A DNA stretch of 64,000 nt from Epichloe hybrida (GCA_019022495.1 JAFEKR010000002.1:2790001-2854000); one strand, 5' to 3'. Shown: positions 22,881-35,185, counted from the first letter of the stretch. Numbers and translations are program-made. Notes: generated by a model from the sequence alone, not told the origin.

Positions 22881-24550
22881 ATATGCATTCCTAATGCTTA
22901 AAGTAGCTAATATAGCTAATATAAAGATTAATATTTTTTCTAATTAGTATAAGGCTAAAGCTATAGATAACTATTATACCTTTTAAAGACTTATTAAAAA
23001 GAAAAAACTCCTTAAAATCTATAAAAAGAATTACTAGGATTTAGTTTTTACTCTTAAAGATATAAAGATCTTTAATAGCTAATAGGCTTATACTATAAAG
23101 TACTTAATTAATTAGAAACCTTATCTAAAAGTTAAATAGGTTATAAAAGAAAACTAGAACTTAGAGGTTTTTAGTAATAAGGACCTTTATATAGTAGTAA
23201 TATACTTAGTTTCTTTATAAGTATTTTATATACTTATTACTATTTTTAACTATTTTTAACTATAATTAGTAGTAATATAATATTATAAATACTTTCCTTA
23301 ATACTAAAGTATAAGAGGATATTTATATTAAATAACCTTATAGCTACTCTAATAGTATAACTAGAGTTTATAAGCTTAAAAGAGCTCTCTATAGCTTACT
23401 TATTTTTTCTCTTTAGTAGCTAAATAATATTACTAAGGAACTTAAATAGTAAGGCTTTAAGAGGCTATTAAGTAAACTTTATATTTTTAATATAATAATA
23501 TTATACTTCTTCTATATATAAATAACATAATTATTATAGGAAAGACCTTTATAATTATTATAAATATTATTAAGGAATTATAGAAATACTATAAATTAAA
23601 GTATTTAAGTAATATTAAGCTATTCCTTAGTATTAAATTTATCTATAACTATACTAATTATACTATATTTCTTTACTAAAGGCTTTATATATAGACTATT
23701 ATAAAGAAATTTAATTTTAATAACCTAAACACTTTAAATATTCCCTAGCTTCTAAAGACTATTATTCTAGCTAATTAAAAAGAGCTTAATATATTTTATA
23801 ATCTCTTTAACTAGGTAAAATATATAGGAAGCTTTAACTAGCTTTTAGTATTTATATAACCTAATATTATATTTATAGTTAATTAACTTTATAGTATAAA
23901 TTTTACACTAAAATAAGTATATATAAATCTTAAGAAATACCTTTAGTAATACCCTATAGAAGTAAATAATTTAGGAATTATTCTTAGAGAATATAGTTCT
24001 TTAAACCCTAAATTAATGCTTTAAGTAAAGGGATTTAGTAATACCTCTCTTACTAATAACTTAGATATAAGATATTTAACTATAGGGTATATTATAACCC
24101 TTACTAGAGAATATATCCTTTAGTAATTAAAGAAATAAACTCTTATAGCCCTTAGCTTTACAAATACTAAATTTATTAACCTTATATTAACTAGCCTCTT
24201 AATACTCTAAGTTACTTAACTTCTTATTAACTTTAGGATTAAGTAATTATACCTATTACTACTATTTATAAATAGCTAGAATATAAAAGCTAATATGCTT
24301 AATAAGAAGCATAAAGGATATACTTATTATATTAATTACACTATAAATAAATTATATAAAAAGCTTATTAAGGGGATTTTTATCTTTAATAAATTAGCAC
24401 TAAATAAATAATTACTAATAGATTTATAAAAGGTCTAGAATATATTAAATATAGTGATTTTATTTACTTTCTTTAAATAATAAAGGCTAAGGACTTTATA
24501 AAAGGAGATATTTTAAAGGCCTTATAAATAACCTTAATTTTTTTACTTTT

Positions 24551-25120
24551 CTTTTCTTCCTTTTATTACTAGCTAGATATACTACTAGGGCTAATGTTAA
24601 GGATATTTATAGCCTTATATTATAGCCTTAGATATTAGGTATTACTCCTATTATCCCCTTTTTATTTAATAATATAGCCTCCTATATTATATTTAACATT
24701 ATAGTTTATTATAGGCTTTGTTTAAAGACCTAGATTTATTACTTATAGATTTAAAGCTTATAAGCTTCCCTTTTCTTTTCTAGATTTCGAATTCCTAGAT
24801 AGTAATTTTACATTATTTTCTCTTCTAATCACTCTTTGCCTCCGTCTGCATTACTCCACAAAAGTAAACTAGAGATACATACAGACCCTAGTTAGCGAGA
24901 CTCCACAAGCTTTAACTCGCTCAAGGAGATATGAAGGCAACGCGCAATGACTAGGATAAAAACCTCCTTGAGACAACGAGTGGATACAATGTATCAAAAG
25001 TACCTCCGTAGACTAAATAGTACCATAGCGCACTGTGTACCTTTCAGGTACAAAAGCCAGGTGCCGTCTGCACCTCTGAATACACAATTCGAACGTTTCC
25101 TATCATCTATTATACCAATC
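24551..25120. other. Flank of copia-III and return to moderate GC; no gene
   Basis: 24551-24780 is AT-rich and unassigned. From about 24790 the sequence is less AT-rich and not strongly RIP-mutated. The short open frame 24947-25138 runs into a solo LTR and is not a credible gene. Confidence 0.45.
24866..24928. mobile_element. Single arm of the MITE-like sequence found in the kinase intron
   Basis: AAACTAGAGATACATACAG...GAGACTCCACAAGCTTTAACTCG...CAAGGAG matches, with divergence, the arm and loop edge of the inverted repeat at 31529-31663. No facing arm is visible, so this is a partial or diverged copy. Confidence 0.6.
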
Positions 25121-25125
25121 CCTAC

Positions 25126-25275
25126 TGTTACGTGCTAGAATTGACAGTTTAGCCTGTCACCTTAGGATGTGGCCTGCACGTGACCTAGAACCCCTATATT
25201 AGACGATAGCTCTGACCTCTAGCTAGTTGGATCATCTTCCTTTATACTCTTTATTTTACGTTTCATATCGTAACA
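25126..25275. repeat. Solo LTR, 150 bp, with 5-bp target duplication
   Basis: Begins TGTTACGTGC and ends ATATCGTAACA, with exact CCTAC duplications at 25121-25125 and 25276-25280. No internal region. Little RIP. Family not identified. Confidence 0.85.
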
Positions 25276-25405
25276 CCTACCTTGACAATAATTGATTATA
25301 CGGCCTGTCGCCTGTGGCACCCTCTGTGGCCTCGTACACAGTGCCTCACATGTACATACCTTCTGTAAAAACATACAGGGATTAGACTGGTTTTCCGAAA
25401 ACTAG

Positions 25406-25548
25406 TGTTAGAATTGTATGATGTGACAGCTTATATTGCATGTAAGGTACAAGTTACATAGGTACAGGTTGTGGGCAGTACTAGCCCTAATGTACACTCC
25501 ACCGCGCAATCTAGCCGAAGTGGTCCTAATTAGCTATAAAATCTAACA
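25406..25548 (-). repeat. Copia-II 3' LTR
   Basis: TGTTAGAATTG...ATCTAACA on the + strand, 143 bp, matching 30927-31069 in length and order. Confidence 0.9.
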
Positions 25549-25599
25549 CCCCTCCTTAAGTAAGAGTTATAATAGTGCTAGACTTAGTAGATAATTCCT

Positions 25600-28500
25600 T
25601 CTTACTACCCTTATTAAAACCCTATAGGAAAAAGAGTAATAGCCTTATAGTAATTTCTAATGTAGTGCCTATAATTGCCTTATTCCTTTACTCCTTCCTT
25701 TAAAGGCTAACTGCCTTTGTTTACTTCTCTAGTTTAGGCCTTGCTAGGGCCTTAGTTCCTAAATCCGCTAGGTTTTCTATTTGTGAGATCTAGTCTACCC
25801 TAATAATCTCTTCCTAAATTAATTCACAAATCTTATAATACTGGATTTAAATGTGCTTTATTTATTTGTGAAATTTCGTATTATTTAAGATTATTTAAGC
25901 GCTAGCGTTATCTATGTATAGCTATAGAGAAGCTTGCTCCTTATAAATCTTACTTATTAATCCTTCTAAATATACTACTTCTAGGCTAGCGCTAAAGAGA
26001 CTAATATACTTAGCTTTAGTGCTTAATATTATAACTATACTTTATTTCTTACTTTTCTAGCTAATTATAGCTCTAGCTAGTAGGAAAATATAGTAGTTAA
26101 TAAACTTAGAGTTACTCTTATTACATGCTTACTTAGCGTCTAAGTAGCCTATAATCTTATTATTTTATGTTTTATTAAAGAAAAGCACTAGATCTATTAT
26201 AAACCTAATGTATTATAGCATGCGTTTTACTACTAATAAGTGTCTTGCTACTAGGTTAGTTATAAATTTACTTAGCTTAGCTACTAGGTATAGTAAATTA
26301 ATCTAAGTTTTAATCATTATGAATATTAATATTCTAAGGATACACTAGAATAGTAATTAATTATCTTTATAGCACTCTTCCCCCTCTATACAAGGCTCTA
26401 ATATCTCTAAAGTGTCTATAGGCGTGTTCTATATTTTAGTGTTTTCTATATTTAGTTATCTTAGTGATCTTTCTAGGTATAGTTACTATAAGAGAGAGAT
26501 AGTCTTCTTTTTCTAATCTTAAGTGATTACTATGCCTAGGAAGTAACGCGCTAGGCCTAGGTTAGTTATTTTAAACTTTTTTACTAGCTTTACCTTAACT
26601 TCCCTAATCGCGGCAATATTAGGCCTAAAGAATAGCATATTATCTATATAGATAGTAATAATTATATTATTCTTATAGAAGATAGCCTTATTAAATTTTA
26701 ACTAAGTGAATCCTATAGTAATAAGTTTAGTTAAGAGCGTTTTAAACTATACTCACAGGGCTTACTTTAGGCTATAAAGAGCCTTTAGAAGCCTATAAAC
26801 TTTTCCCTTTTGCTTAAATCCTTTAGGGAGCTCTATATAAATAGTTTCCTTTACCACACTATATAGGAAGGCTATTTTTATATCTATTTGCTTAATCTCC
26901 TAGTTTAGTAAGGTAGCTAGTGTAAATAGTAGTTAATATATCTTTTGCTTAACTACTAATATAAAAGTCTTATTATAGTTAATGCCATATTCTTATTAAA
27001 ACCTTTAATTACCTAGTGGGCCTTATATTATTTAATATTTCTAGATAGGCTAAGTTTAGCCTTAAAGACTTATTTTCCTAACAAGATATATTAAGTATTA
27101 TTAATATTAATAACTTTAAAGGTATTATTTTTAATTAGTGTATTATACTCCTTCTCTATGGCTTTCTTCTATTTTAGCTAGTTACTTAACTACTAAGCTT
27201 CCTTATAAGACTTTAGTTTATTTTCTTTAAGTGATTTATTTAGAGTGGTTAGGTATATTACTAGGAGAGGTATAATATTATTTAGGGCTATTAGCATTCC
27301 CTAGAATTTATTAAGAAAGGTAAGTTCTTATAGCCTAAGTTTAGGGTAATTTACTTTAAGTTTAGGGTGCTTTTATTTCCTAATTACTAGGTTTATTAAG
27401 GTTAAGTAGTATATTAATGGATTTTCTAGTAGGTAATTAAGGTTTTTAGGGTTAATTACTTTAGTCCCCTCCTAGAACCTTACCTATTTAATTACTCTAT
27501 TTTGCTTACTAATTAGGTTAATTATTACCTTCTTGTTTCCCCTCCTAGACTTAATTAGTAAGCCTTTTAACTATTAATTAATCCTATAAATTAAGTTACA
27601 GAAAACGCTTTAGCTAATCTAGTAGTAAAATCTCTTTTACGCATAGTAGTGCTAGGAGATTAGCGCTACGCTAAGGGAGCTTAAATTCTGCCCTTAGGTT
27701 AATTTGCGTTTGCTTATTAAAGGTAACCTCTTTTACTCTTTTTACTAGCCCTATAATTAGATTCTAGAGTTAATAAATATTATTAGCTTTATAGCTTACT
27801 AGGAAGTAAAGATATATTCTATTATTAAGCTTCTTTAGGTGCTTTACCTTAGGCACTAGCTTATAGGCACGATAGCTAAGGCGCCGTAGGTGTAATGTGT
27901 ATAGTTTAATTCCTAACTATGCTTTGTACGGAGTTATGCTATTAAGAGCACTATACAGAGATTGTTCCTAGGTATACACCATTGATTATAGGATCTCTCC
28001 CTAGAGCTCCTTTAGAAGTTTACTATTATAGAAAATAGCTTTTACTTTATTTTAAATAGTAAGGTATGCATACTCTATTAAGTTTTGGTTTAGTTAATAT
28101 GCTATAGTTTACTCTAGTATAATACCTTTCTATTTAAAAAAGTTAAGTAAGACTATATTCTTAAACTCTCCTCTATTATCTAGCCTATACTATTAGATCT
28201 AACCTAATATTTATACTTTTACTATAGTAATATTTGCTTAGATATAGGCAGTAGCTTATAACTTCTCTCTTAGTAAGTATATCCTAGGTTTCTTAGTTAG
28301 GTTATTAATAATAAGTAAGTAATACTTCTCCCTTACTAGCGTTTAAGGCTTAATTAGGCTACCTAGATTTGCTATTTGCCTTTAACTATAGTTAAGTGCC
28401 TTATATAATACTACCTAAGTATTTTATACCTTTCCTTTACTTACTATATAGGCCTTATAAGGACTAGCCTATTTATTAGTAACTTAGATGCCTAAATTAT

Positions 28501-30790
28501 TTGCTAGCTTAATATAGTTAGTATAATTTAGGTAACCTATCCTAAGGTAAAAGACCTATAGTAGTATAGTCTTAGTGGTATATAAGGCAAGGAATACTAC
28601 TAGGTTATTAATAACTTCTAGTGTATCCTAGTAGTGTATGGTTTTTATATAAGAGTACTCTAGGTATTTAAATCTGCTATAAGTTATGCCGCAAATCACT
28701 AGACTTTTGTTATACCTAACTTCTGCGTTATTACATATTTAAAGATATATAAAGCTAGGTTATTTAGTAAACGCACTAAGGGATAGTAAGTTAATAGGTA
28801 GAGTTAGTATATAAAGGACTTACTAGAGGTAAATTAGCTTTATGTTCTAAACACGCTACACTATTATTAGTACGCTTCCGCTACTAAGTGTGTAAGCCCC
28901 TTCTCTAACGCTGTTTATTAGAATAGGGTTAGTAAATTCCTTATAGTTACTAAACATATACCTATTATAGTAAATATAATACTTAGTAGCGTTATTAAAG
29001 ACCTAGTCTAGGCTTCTAGTATTAGTGTTCTAGCTATTAATCTTTATGCTTAATATAGTAGGTTTATAAACATTAGCTATAAAGAAGTCACTAAGGTCTT
29101 ATAGCTACGTAAGGAATATATCTGCCTTATTATCTAGTATATTTACATTAGCATTATACACTAAAGGCTTATTAATAGCCTTAGTAGCCTTTTATCTATT
29201 CTAAGTGTTGCATTTGCTATTATTATAATTACTTAGTGGAGGAATCTAGCTATATATAGCGTAAACCTTCTAGTAAGGTCCCTTATAGTTATTTAGCTTC
29301 TAAAGCTTTATACGCTTCTATAGCTATGTTAAGCTAGTTATGTCTTTTCTATGTTTACTACTAGTGTAAGCTACATACGCCGCTTCACTAGTAATTATAT
29401 TACCTATATATCCTAATATTTTCTTCTTAGTTTATAGGCATTAATACTTATCTTAAGCTAGCTCTATAAGCATATCTAGCGTGATATTAGTGCTATTGCT
29501 AACACTAGCTATTCTATACTATTAAAAGATTTAGGATTAGAAAATGCTAAACGTATTACCTAGGTTACTAAGGAACCATAGTTAATAGAGCTCTTTAGGT
29601 ATTTTCTAGTCTAGTTATATTTACTTAAGCTTGTGAAGTTATTCCTTAAACGCCTAGGCAAAGTCCTAGATATTACTATGCTTCTATAAGGTATTTATAA
29701 TAAGACTTATAATAACTTTACTAAGGATATTAGCACCTTATTATTAACTAACTTTTTATAGCGTAGTGTAAGCCTTATAGGCCTCTATAATATCCTTAAT
29801 TTTCTTGCCTATATAGGGTAAGCACTGTCTGCGGATTCTAGTAAGTAAGTTCTAGTTCTTATATTTCTAGAATATAAGTTATTTAATATGCTTATTTTAT
29901 ACTACTACTAAGCATAGTTCTATAGGTACTATAAGCATTAGGGTACCTTTAAGAATAGGAGTTATAAATTTAGCTATTATAGCGTTCTTTAGTGCTTTAT
30001 CCTATTTTACCTAGTTCTCTAACCCCTTTAGCTTTATAATACTATTATAGTTTATACTACTTCTATAGGCCTTTATTACTATACTTTAGACTTTAAAGTT
30101 ATTAGGGTTTAGATATAATATATTATCTTTATTAGATAGTTAGTTTTAAGATTATATAGCTATTATATAAGCTATGTTTTGCTAGGGGTAAGCCACTAGA
30201 GATTTGTAGTTAGTGGCTTTAGGTATGTTTATATAGGGACTACCCCTATATAATAATAACTGCTATAAATATAATTAATAGTGGTTAAATAATTAAGTAT
30301 AGCCTAGTTCCTAGTTATTATATTTGTAGTTAGGGAGATGCTAAATATAATATTAGAGTGTTTAATTTTATAGTGTTTATATTTTACTTTTAACCTTTTC
30401 TAAACCTAGAGGGATACTATTATAAATATTATAAAGTTTACTCTTTAAGATTAGGAAGTTATTAATATTTACGTTTTATAGGTCTTAAGGCATAGCCTAT
30501 AGGATAAATTCTAATTTACTATTAGTACTAGGTAAGGATACTATAGTAAAGGGTTAAGGGCTATAAGTCCTATCTCCTTACTAATAATGTCTTATATCTA
30601 TAAGGTTTTTACCTATATAGATAACTTACTTAAGCTTAGGGTTAATACCTATAGTAAGCGTGTTAATTAGTTTATTATAGTTATTACTCCTAATAAATAT
30701 AGAGCTTTTAACGCTAGAGTCCCCTCCTAATGCTTCTAAGTCCTAAGCTAGGGTAATAGCCCTAGAAGAGTTTTTAGTATTAGTAAACAT
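25600..30790 (-). pseudogene. Copia-II gag-pol polyprotein, RIP-inactivated
   Basis: The minus-strand frame starts at ATG 30790 (MFTNTKNSSRAITLA, then a stop at a Gln codon). Reverse transcriptase is clear near 26560-26670 (IIITIYIDNMLFF, a YVDD-box derivative, followed by LARYFLGI). RNase H follows to about 25690 (STKAKYISL; NLADLGTKAL). Stops occur throughout, mostly at Gln/Trp codons. The exact C-terminus is not resolved. Confidence 0.8.
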
Positions 30791-30926
30791 TATAAGAGTT
30801 ATAGTGGTTTAGTAAAGTGTTAGTAATATTAGAAGGAGTTAGTAATTATAGATTAATTAATTTATTACCTATAGGAAGGGCTTTGTTTAAGGATACTTAG
30901 GCTTTAGAGTATCTAGGCTTATAACC

Positions 30927-31069
30927 TATTAGAATTATATAATATAATAGCTTATATTACATATAAGGTATAAGTTATATAGGTATAGGTTGTGGGCAGT
31001 ACTAGCCCTAATGTACACTCCACCGCGTAATCTAGCCGAAGTGGTCCTGATTGGCTGTGAAATCCAACA
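30927..31069 (-). repeat. Copia-II 5' LTR
   Basis: 143 bp, + strand TATTAGAATT...AATCCAACA, less mutated in its right half than the partner LTR. It abuts the ACTAG duplication and lies about 40 bp from the TATA-like box of the kinase gene. Confidence 0.9.
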
Positions 31070-31083
31070 ACTAGGACCCGTCT

Positions 31084-31093
31084 GTCACGTGAC
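31084..31093. promoter_or_regulatory. Palindromic E-box GTCACGTGAC
   Basis: A perfect 10-bp palindrome with a CACGTG core (bHLH-type site, as bound by Cbf1-like factors in fungi). It lies 15-25 bp upstream of the TATA-like box and just outside the copia-II LTR. Function is inference. Confidence 0.4.
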
Positions 31094-31106
31094 ACGATGG
31101 TCAACC

Positions 31107-31114
31107 ATAAATAG
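31107..31114 (+). promoter_or_regulatory. TATA-like box of the kinase gene
   Basis: ATAAATAG, 255 bp upstream of the ATG at 31368. Plausible core promoter; the 5' UTR would be about 220 bases. Confidence 0.35.
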
Positions 31115-31367
31115 AGCCCACAGCAACTTGCTAGGGACACCACTGAATCATCTTTCCCCTCTGCACATCGTCACACGGAAACATTACATCCTCGGAGACG
31201 GGTTTTTGTCAGAACCTAGAAGGTGTGCTAGAATTCCCCAATAGACCAAAAGATCCGCCAATGCTAGCCGTCGCTAATATTGCACCTACAATTACTTAAG
31301 ACCTGTCGATGGGCCACATCATCGCGTGCACCACGCCTAACGCACAGCGCCTTACAGTTTTGTCACC

Positions 31368-33894
31368 ATGGATCAAGCCAGTCTGAAGATCATCGAGGAC
31401 AACCCTATCGGACAAGGCCTAGATGTCTGTCGCATAACTTTCGACGCGATTTGCCAAAGGCAGAGCATCCCCAAGCTGAACGCCCTCCAGCAGCTCACTT
31501 CGGAAGGTAGGACACCGTGGCTTTGTTTCTCCTTGGTCGTGATACAGCTTGTGGAGTCACGTCAACCAGGGGTCTGTATGTATCTCTAGTTTATATTTGA
31601 CTAATTGGATATATACAGACCCCTAGTTGACGTGACTCCACAAGCTGTATCACGACTAAGGAGTTAGTGTGCTTCGCTTACCGTCTGCAGATCTTCAGGA
31701 TCTCGCTTTCCACCTGCTTTTAGCATTGCAAGCTCTTCCGGCTGCTCGTCTGCTTCGTTCCAATGGCAGTGGTAAGAATCTCCTCGTCGATATATTAAGA
31801 CTAAATAGTGTCGCCGTCTCCGACGATTTCGACCTCGACCATATCAAGCCTCTTCTGCGCGCAGTCCTCACCGAGAACACCAACGATGCACTTATTTGGA
31901 CACAGGTCTACGCCGCTGTCACCGAATCTACCCCTCCTCCACGAACGATAGCAACTTCTGTCCAACAAACCCCATGGCTTCACAATACTGCTAGCTTCGC
32001 GAACTCATCCGAATATCGTAAAGATGTGGATAGAGTCCTTAAGGCAGAACTGGGCGCTCTGTACGTTGGCCTTCCTCGATTTCACGAGACATTTTTTGGA
32101 GCTGTCCCAGGCCTTGAACGAGCATCTGAGGCTGTTGTCAAAAAGTGCATCGAGGGCGACGATGCACTCTTTGACGAAGGATGGAGGGATTGGCCAGAAG
32201 ACGCAAATCAGGGTGGGGTTTTAAGCTGGTTGTCGGACATCAGCGAACGGCTCTGGGACCTGGCGAATGAATACAAGCCAACCACGGCATTACAGCGGAG
32301 GAGGACTTTAGCACAACCCAACAAGCCAATCCAAGGGTCTACCGCAGAACGCAAATTAGACGTCGGATTTGTCAACGACCCAGACGCCAATGTGCACTCT
32401 CGATATCATTGGTCGAAGATCTACGTGCCTGGAGAGCTGAAGAGCAACCCATTAGCCGATATAGCTTCGAAGGCGTGGCTTGACCTAGGGAGATATGCCA
32501 GAGAGGTGCTGGCTGCCCAGTATGATCGCCGCTTCGTCCTGGGCTTCACGCTCTGCGGCTCTATGATGAGATTGTGGGTATTTGATCGACTTGGAGGGAT
32601 TGCATCGAAAAGTTTCGACATCAATAAGGATCCAAAACAGTTTGTGTCTACGATCCTTGGGTTTTTGTGGATAACTGAGGAAGGTGTCGGTTTCGACCCT
32701 ACAATTGCCTCTTCAGAAGGAAAACAATATATCGAGATCGAACGGAACGGCAAACTAGAACGACTCATTATTGACCAACAGATGAGGCGAGCTCCTTGCG
32801 TGGCCGGTCGCGCAACAACATGCTGGAGAGCTCATCGAGAAGGAGATAACACGCCACTTGTCATCAAAGACTCGTGGCAATATCCTGAGCGAGAAGAGGA
32901 AGGCAAGTTACTACAGGAGGCGACTGCTAAGGGTGTCGTAAATGTGGCAAGATACTATCACCATGAGACCGTCCGCGTCCGAGGCAGAGATGATGATGTT
33001 CATAATAACATTCGAGCTTGTATGGACATCAGAGATGCGGTAAATTACCGCGCGGAGAAATCTGTGGCGCCTCCAGCAAACTCGACCACGGCCAGTGCAC
33101 AACAATTGGGTCAAAGCACAAGCATCACGAAACGAAAGCGATCATCCAATTGTACCGATCCGCCACTATCGCCCAGTAAGCGACCCTGCTCGACTTCTCC
33201 CACAAACTCACAGACCACAGAAGTGCCAAATCGAGTCCATCGACGCATTGTCCTTCGGGACTTTGGAAAGGCTATCTACAAGGCAAGCTCCCGAGCTTCT
33301 CTCCTCGCTGCGCTGGATGGATGTATCGAGGGACACGAATCTCTGCGCATGAAAGCTGGCATCCTTCAACGAGATATCTCAATTAACAACCTTCTTATCA
33401 ACGAGGACGATGAGAACCCGTCGTGGCGCTCATTTCTCATTGACCTCGACCTAGCCATTAAGGAGCAACGTCAAGGCGCCTCAGGGGCGAGAGAAATGAC
33501 TGGAACGAGGGCGTTTATGGCTATCGGAGTGCTTCTGGGTGAGCAGCACTCATTTATGCACGATCTCGAATCATTTTTTTGGGTCTTGTTCTGGATATGC
33601 ATTCACTATGATGGCCCAAATCACAGCAGGGTCGTCGACGATTTCGACCAATGGAATTACCTCAGTGTGTCTTTGTTAGCAGTGCAGAAGAAAGGACAAG
33701 TTAATGATGAAGCCGACTTCATTAAAGCTGCTGAGGACAACTTCACGCAATACTACCAGCCGTTAATACCTTGGGTCAATAGGTTGCGCAAGGTGGTCTT
33801 TCCAAATGGAGGAAGATGGAAGAAAGAAGATGAATCGTTGTACACTAAGATGAAGAAGATCCTTCGCGAAGCACAGGAGGACTCAGACGTATAG
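31368..33894 (+). CDS. FunK1-type fungal protein kinase, one intron
   Basis: Exon 1 is 31368-31506 (46 codons plus 1 nt, start in a CACCATGG context). The 184-nt intron 31507-31690 runs from GTAGGA to CTGCAG. Exon 2 is 31691-33894. The frame is kept across the junction, giving 780 aa. An in-frame ATG at 31669 would start a shorter form but lies inside the intron. The C-terminal half is the fungal-specific kinase domain (FunK1): VIKD lysine near 439; a variable Ser/Pro/Lys-rich insert near 480-550; catalytic loop LQRDISINNLL near 605-615; LIDLDLA near 628-634 in place of DFG; TGTRAFMAI near 649-657; HDLESFFWVLFW near 670. The HRD histidine is Gln. Members are abundant in fungi and mostly uncharacterised; activity is uncertain. 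No RIP is seen despite RIP-mutated DNA on both sides. Confidence 0.9.
31529..31663. mobile_element. MITE-like hairpin inside the kinase intron
   Basis: 54-bp arms (31529-31582 and 31610-31663) are reverse complements with only about four mismatches, around a 27-bp AT-rich loop. The arms begin CTCCTTGGTCGTGATACAGC. They lie wholly within the intron, so the pre-mRNA can fold into a long hairpin close to both splice sites. A related arm is at 24866-24928. A target duplication is not clear. Confidence 0.85.
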
Positions 33895-34050
33895 GCAGGT
33901 ATAGGCAGGTCAAGGCTAGGTCACTAAACGCGCATATCGCGTTTTTTGAATGCGCATATCGCATTAGTCCTACTCCGGAAGGACGGCCTATACCTGACTC
34001 TAATTTAGAAGGACAGTCCCTATGCCTAATCACTGGATTTAATCACTGCG
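33895..34050. other. 3' flank of the kinase gene
   Basis: Contains short repeats (TATAGGCAGG twice; GCGCATATCGC twice near 33931-33962). No gene. Composition is normal until the LTR at 34051. Confidence 0.5.
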
Positions 34051-34559
34051 TATTGTGTGGCTAGGATTGAGACCTCTCAAGACCTCTCTTGAGACCTCTC
34101 ACAAGACCTCGGGCCTCTAGACCTTGGCTTCGTTAGATCTATTAGACCGTTAGATCAATTCGGTTACATTGTTATGTGACCTTCTAGCTAGATAAAAGCC
34201 CTAGATTCCCTCCCTTTTCATAGAAAATTAACTCTCCTTTTAATGCCTTTAGTTTAGATTAATTAATTAATTAAAATAACCTAATATTAATAAAAGAGAG
34301 CTCTAGCTTAAATCCTAGGCGTGAATTAAAAACCTTTGCTATTATAATAATTATCTAGATATTAGTCCCTTATTTAGACCCTTAGCTTAGATCCTCGCGA
34401 TGGATTGGAAACCTCGCAGACCTAGATCCCGTTATCTAGGTTCCGTCATTAATATCGTTAAAATCGTTAGCATTGTCAATATCGTCATTTTCATTGGTTT
34501 CGTTAGCTTCGTTATTATCGTTAAATCCGTCATTTTCGGGTGGTTATTTTTGCCTAACA
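34051..34559 (+). repeat. LTR of a non-coding LTR element (copy A)
   Basis: Starts TATTGTGTGGCTAGG and ends TTGCCTAACA. It is homologous in inverse orientation to the LTRs at 35186-35628 and 38036-38478 (shared TTCTAGCTAGATAAAA, AATTAACTCTCC, CGTTATCTAGG and GGTGGTTATTTTTG-type end). About 65 bp longer than those two because of an extra internal segment. Confidence 0.75.
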
Positions 34560-35185
34560 AAAATAGTGAAGGAATAGGGAATAGTCCTATTAGACCTTTT
34601 ACTATTAATTTTAATAATAACCCCCTCCTAATATTACCTCTCTTATTATTTCCCCCTTTAGTCACCCCTTTATATAATTATTATAATCATTAGTAGCATT
34701 TTACCTCTTTTCCCTTCGATCCGGGTCGCTAGATCGAATCCCTTCAATCCGATCATTTGATCTAACATCGTCAAAAATCGTCAGACAGTCAGGTCAATTG
34801 ATCGCGACCGTTACAACCTTTTTCCTTCGATCTAGGCAGCTAGATTGAATCCCTTCGTTCCGATCAATTGACCTAGGTCGTCTGACTAGTCTAACCATCG
34901 TCAAAATCGTCAGTCAGGTCGATTGATCGCGACCATTACGACCTTTTCCCCTTGACCCGGGTCAGCTAGGTCAAACCCTTCCTTTCTGACCTTTTGACCT
35001 TTTCCGACCTTTCAACCTTCCTTTCTAGCTTCGACCCTCTTTTCTAGCTTTAACCTTTTCTAGCTTCAACCTTCATTTCTAGCTTCGACCTTTCCTTACG
35101 ATTTCAACCTTCTTTTCCTGATTTTCGACCTCCTGACCTGCCCTAGCTTAAATCGATTCAATACCCTAGTTTTGCTTAGCTATTT
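34560..35185 (+). mobile_element. Internal region of copy A, interrupted
   Basis: Homologous, reversed, to 37430-38035. Rich in GATC/GACC-type degenerate repeats (CTTCGATC, TTTCTAGCTTCGACC). It ends at TTTTGCTTAGC where copy B is inserted, and resumes after 38478 with GTTAGGGAGGCAAGTATCTAG, the sequence that follows TTTTGCTTAGC in copy B. No coding capacity. Confidence 0.7.

Larger units (their letters stand above)
10130..24550 (+). mobile_element. Ty1/copia relic (copia-III), split by copia-I insertions
   Basis: Three plus-strand segments belong to one degenerate fungal copia polyprotein. 10130-11855 holds gag (FPIILIENTK-like, NPDKSKLKYLKIL-like). 19014-19827 holds the protease region and gag-pre-integrase (GIILNIGALG, TPFLFSLTNIDKIKVKINNL, FKFSLKDNYNFNY). 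22881-24550 holds reverse transcriptase and RNase H (YINNIIIIGK near 23515-23560, a RIP form of YVDD; SNTSLTNNLDIRYLTIGYI near 24030). Stops are almost all at expected Gln codons. Integrase is largely missing where the inverted copia-I copy lies. Outer ends and LTRs are not resolved. Confidence 0.65.
25406..31069 (-). mobile_element. Complete RIP-mutated Ty1/copia element (copia-II)
   Basis: 5664 bp, 143-bp LTRs, exact 5-bp duplication ACTAG (25401-25405 and 31070-31074). Orientation is shown by a minus-strand polypurine tract (AAGGAGGGG) beside the left LTR and a primer-binding site GGTTATAAGCCTAG beside the right LTR. It landed about 300 bp upstream of the kinase ATG. Confidence 0.92.

Noticed and set aside
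24947..25138. 63-codon frame before the solo LTR
   Set aside because: Its end lies inside the LTR at 25126; no family, no start support.
30952..31244. Frames over the copia-II LTR and kinase promoter
   Set aside because: They span an LTR, its target duplication and a TATA-like region.
31669..31690. In-frame ATG at 31669 as the kinase start
   Set aside because: It lies within the intron next to the acceptor; using exon 1 adds 46 residues with an ideal CACCATGG start and clean splice sites.
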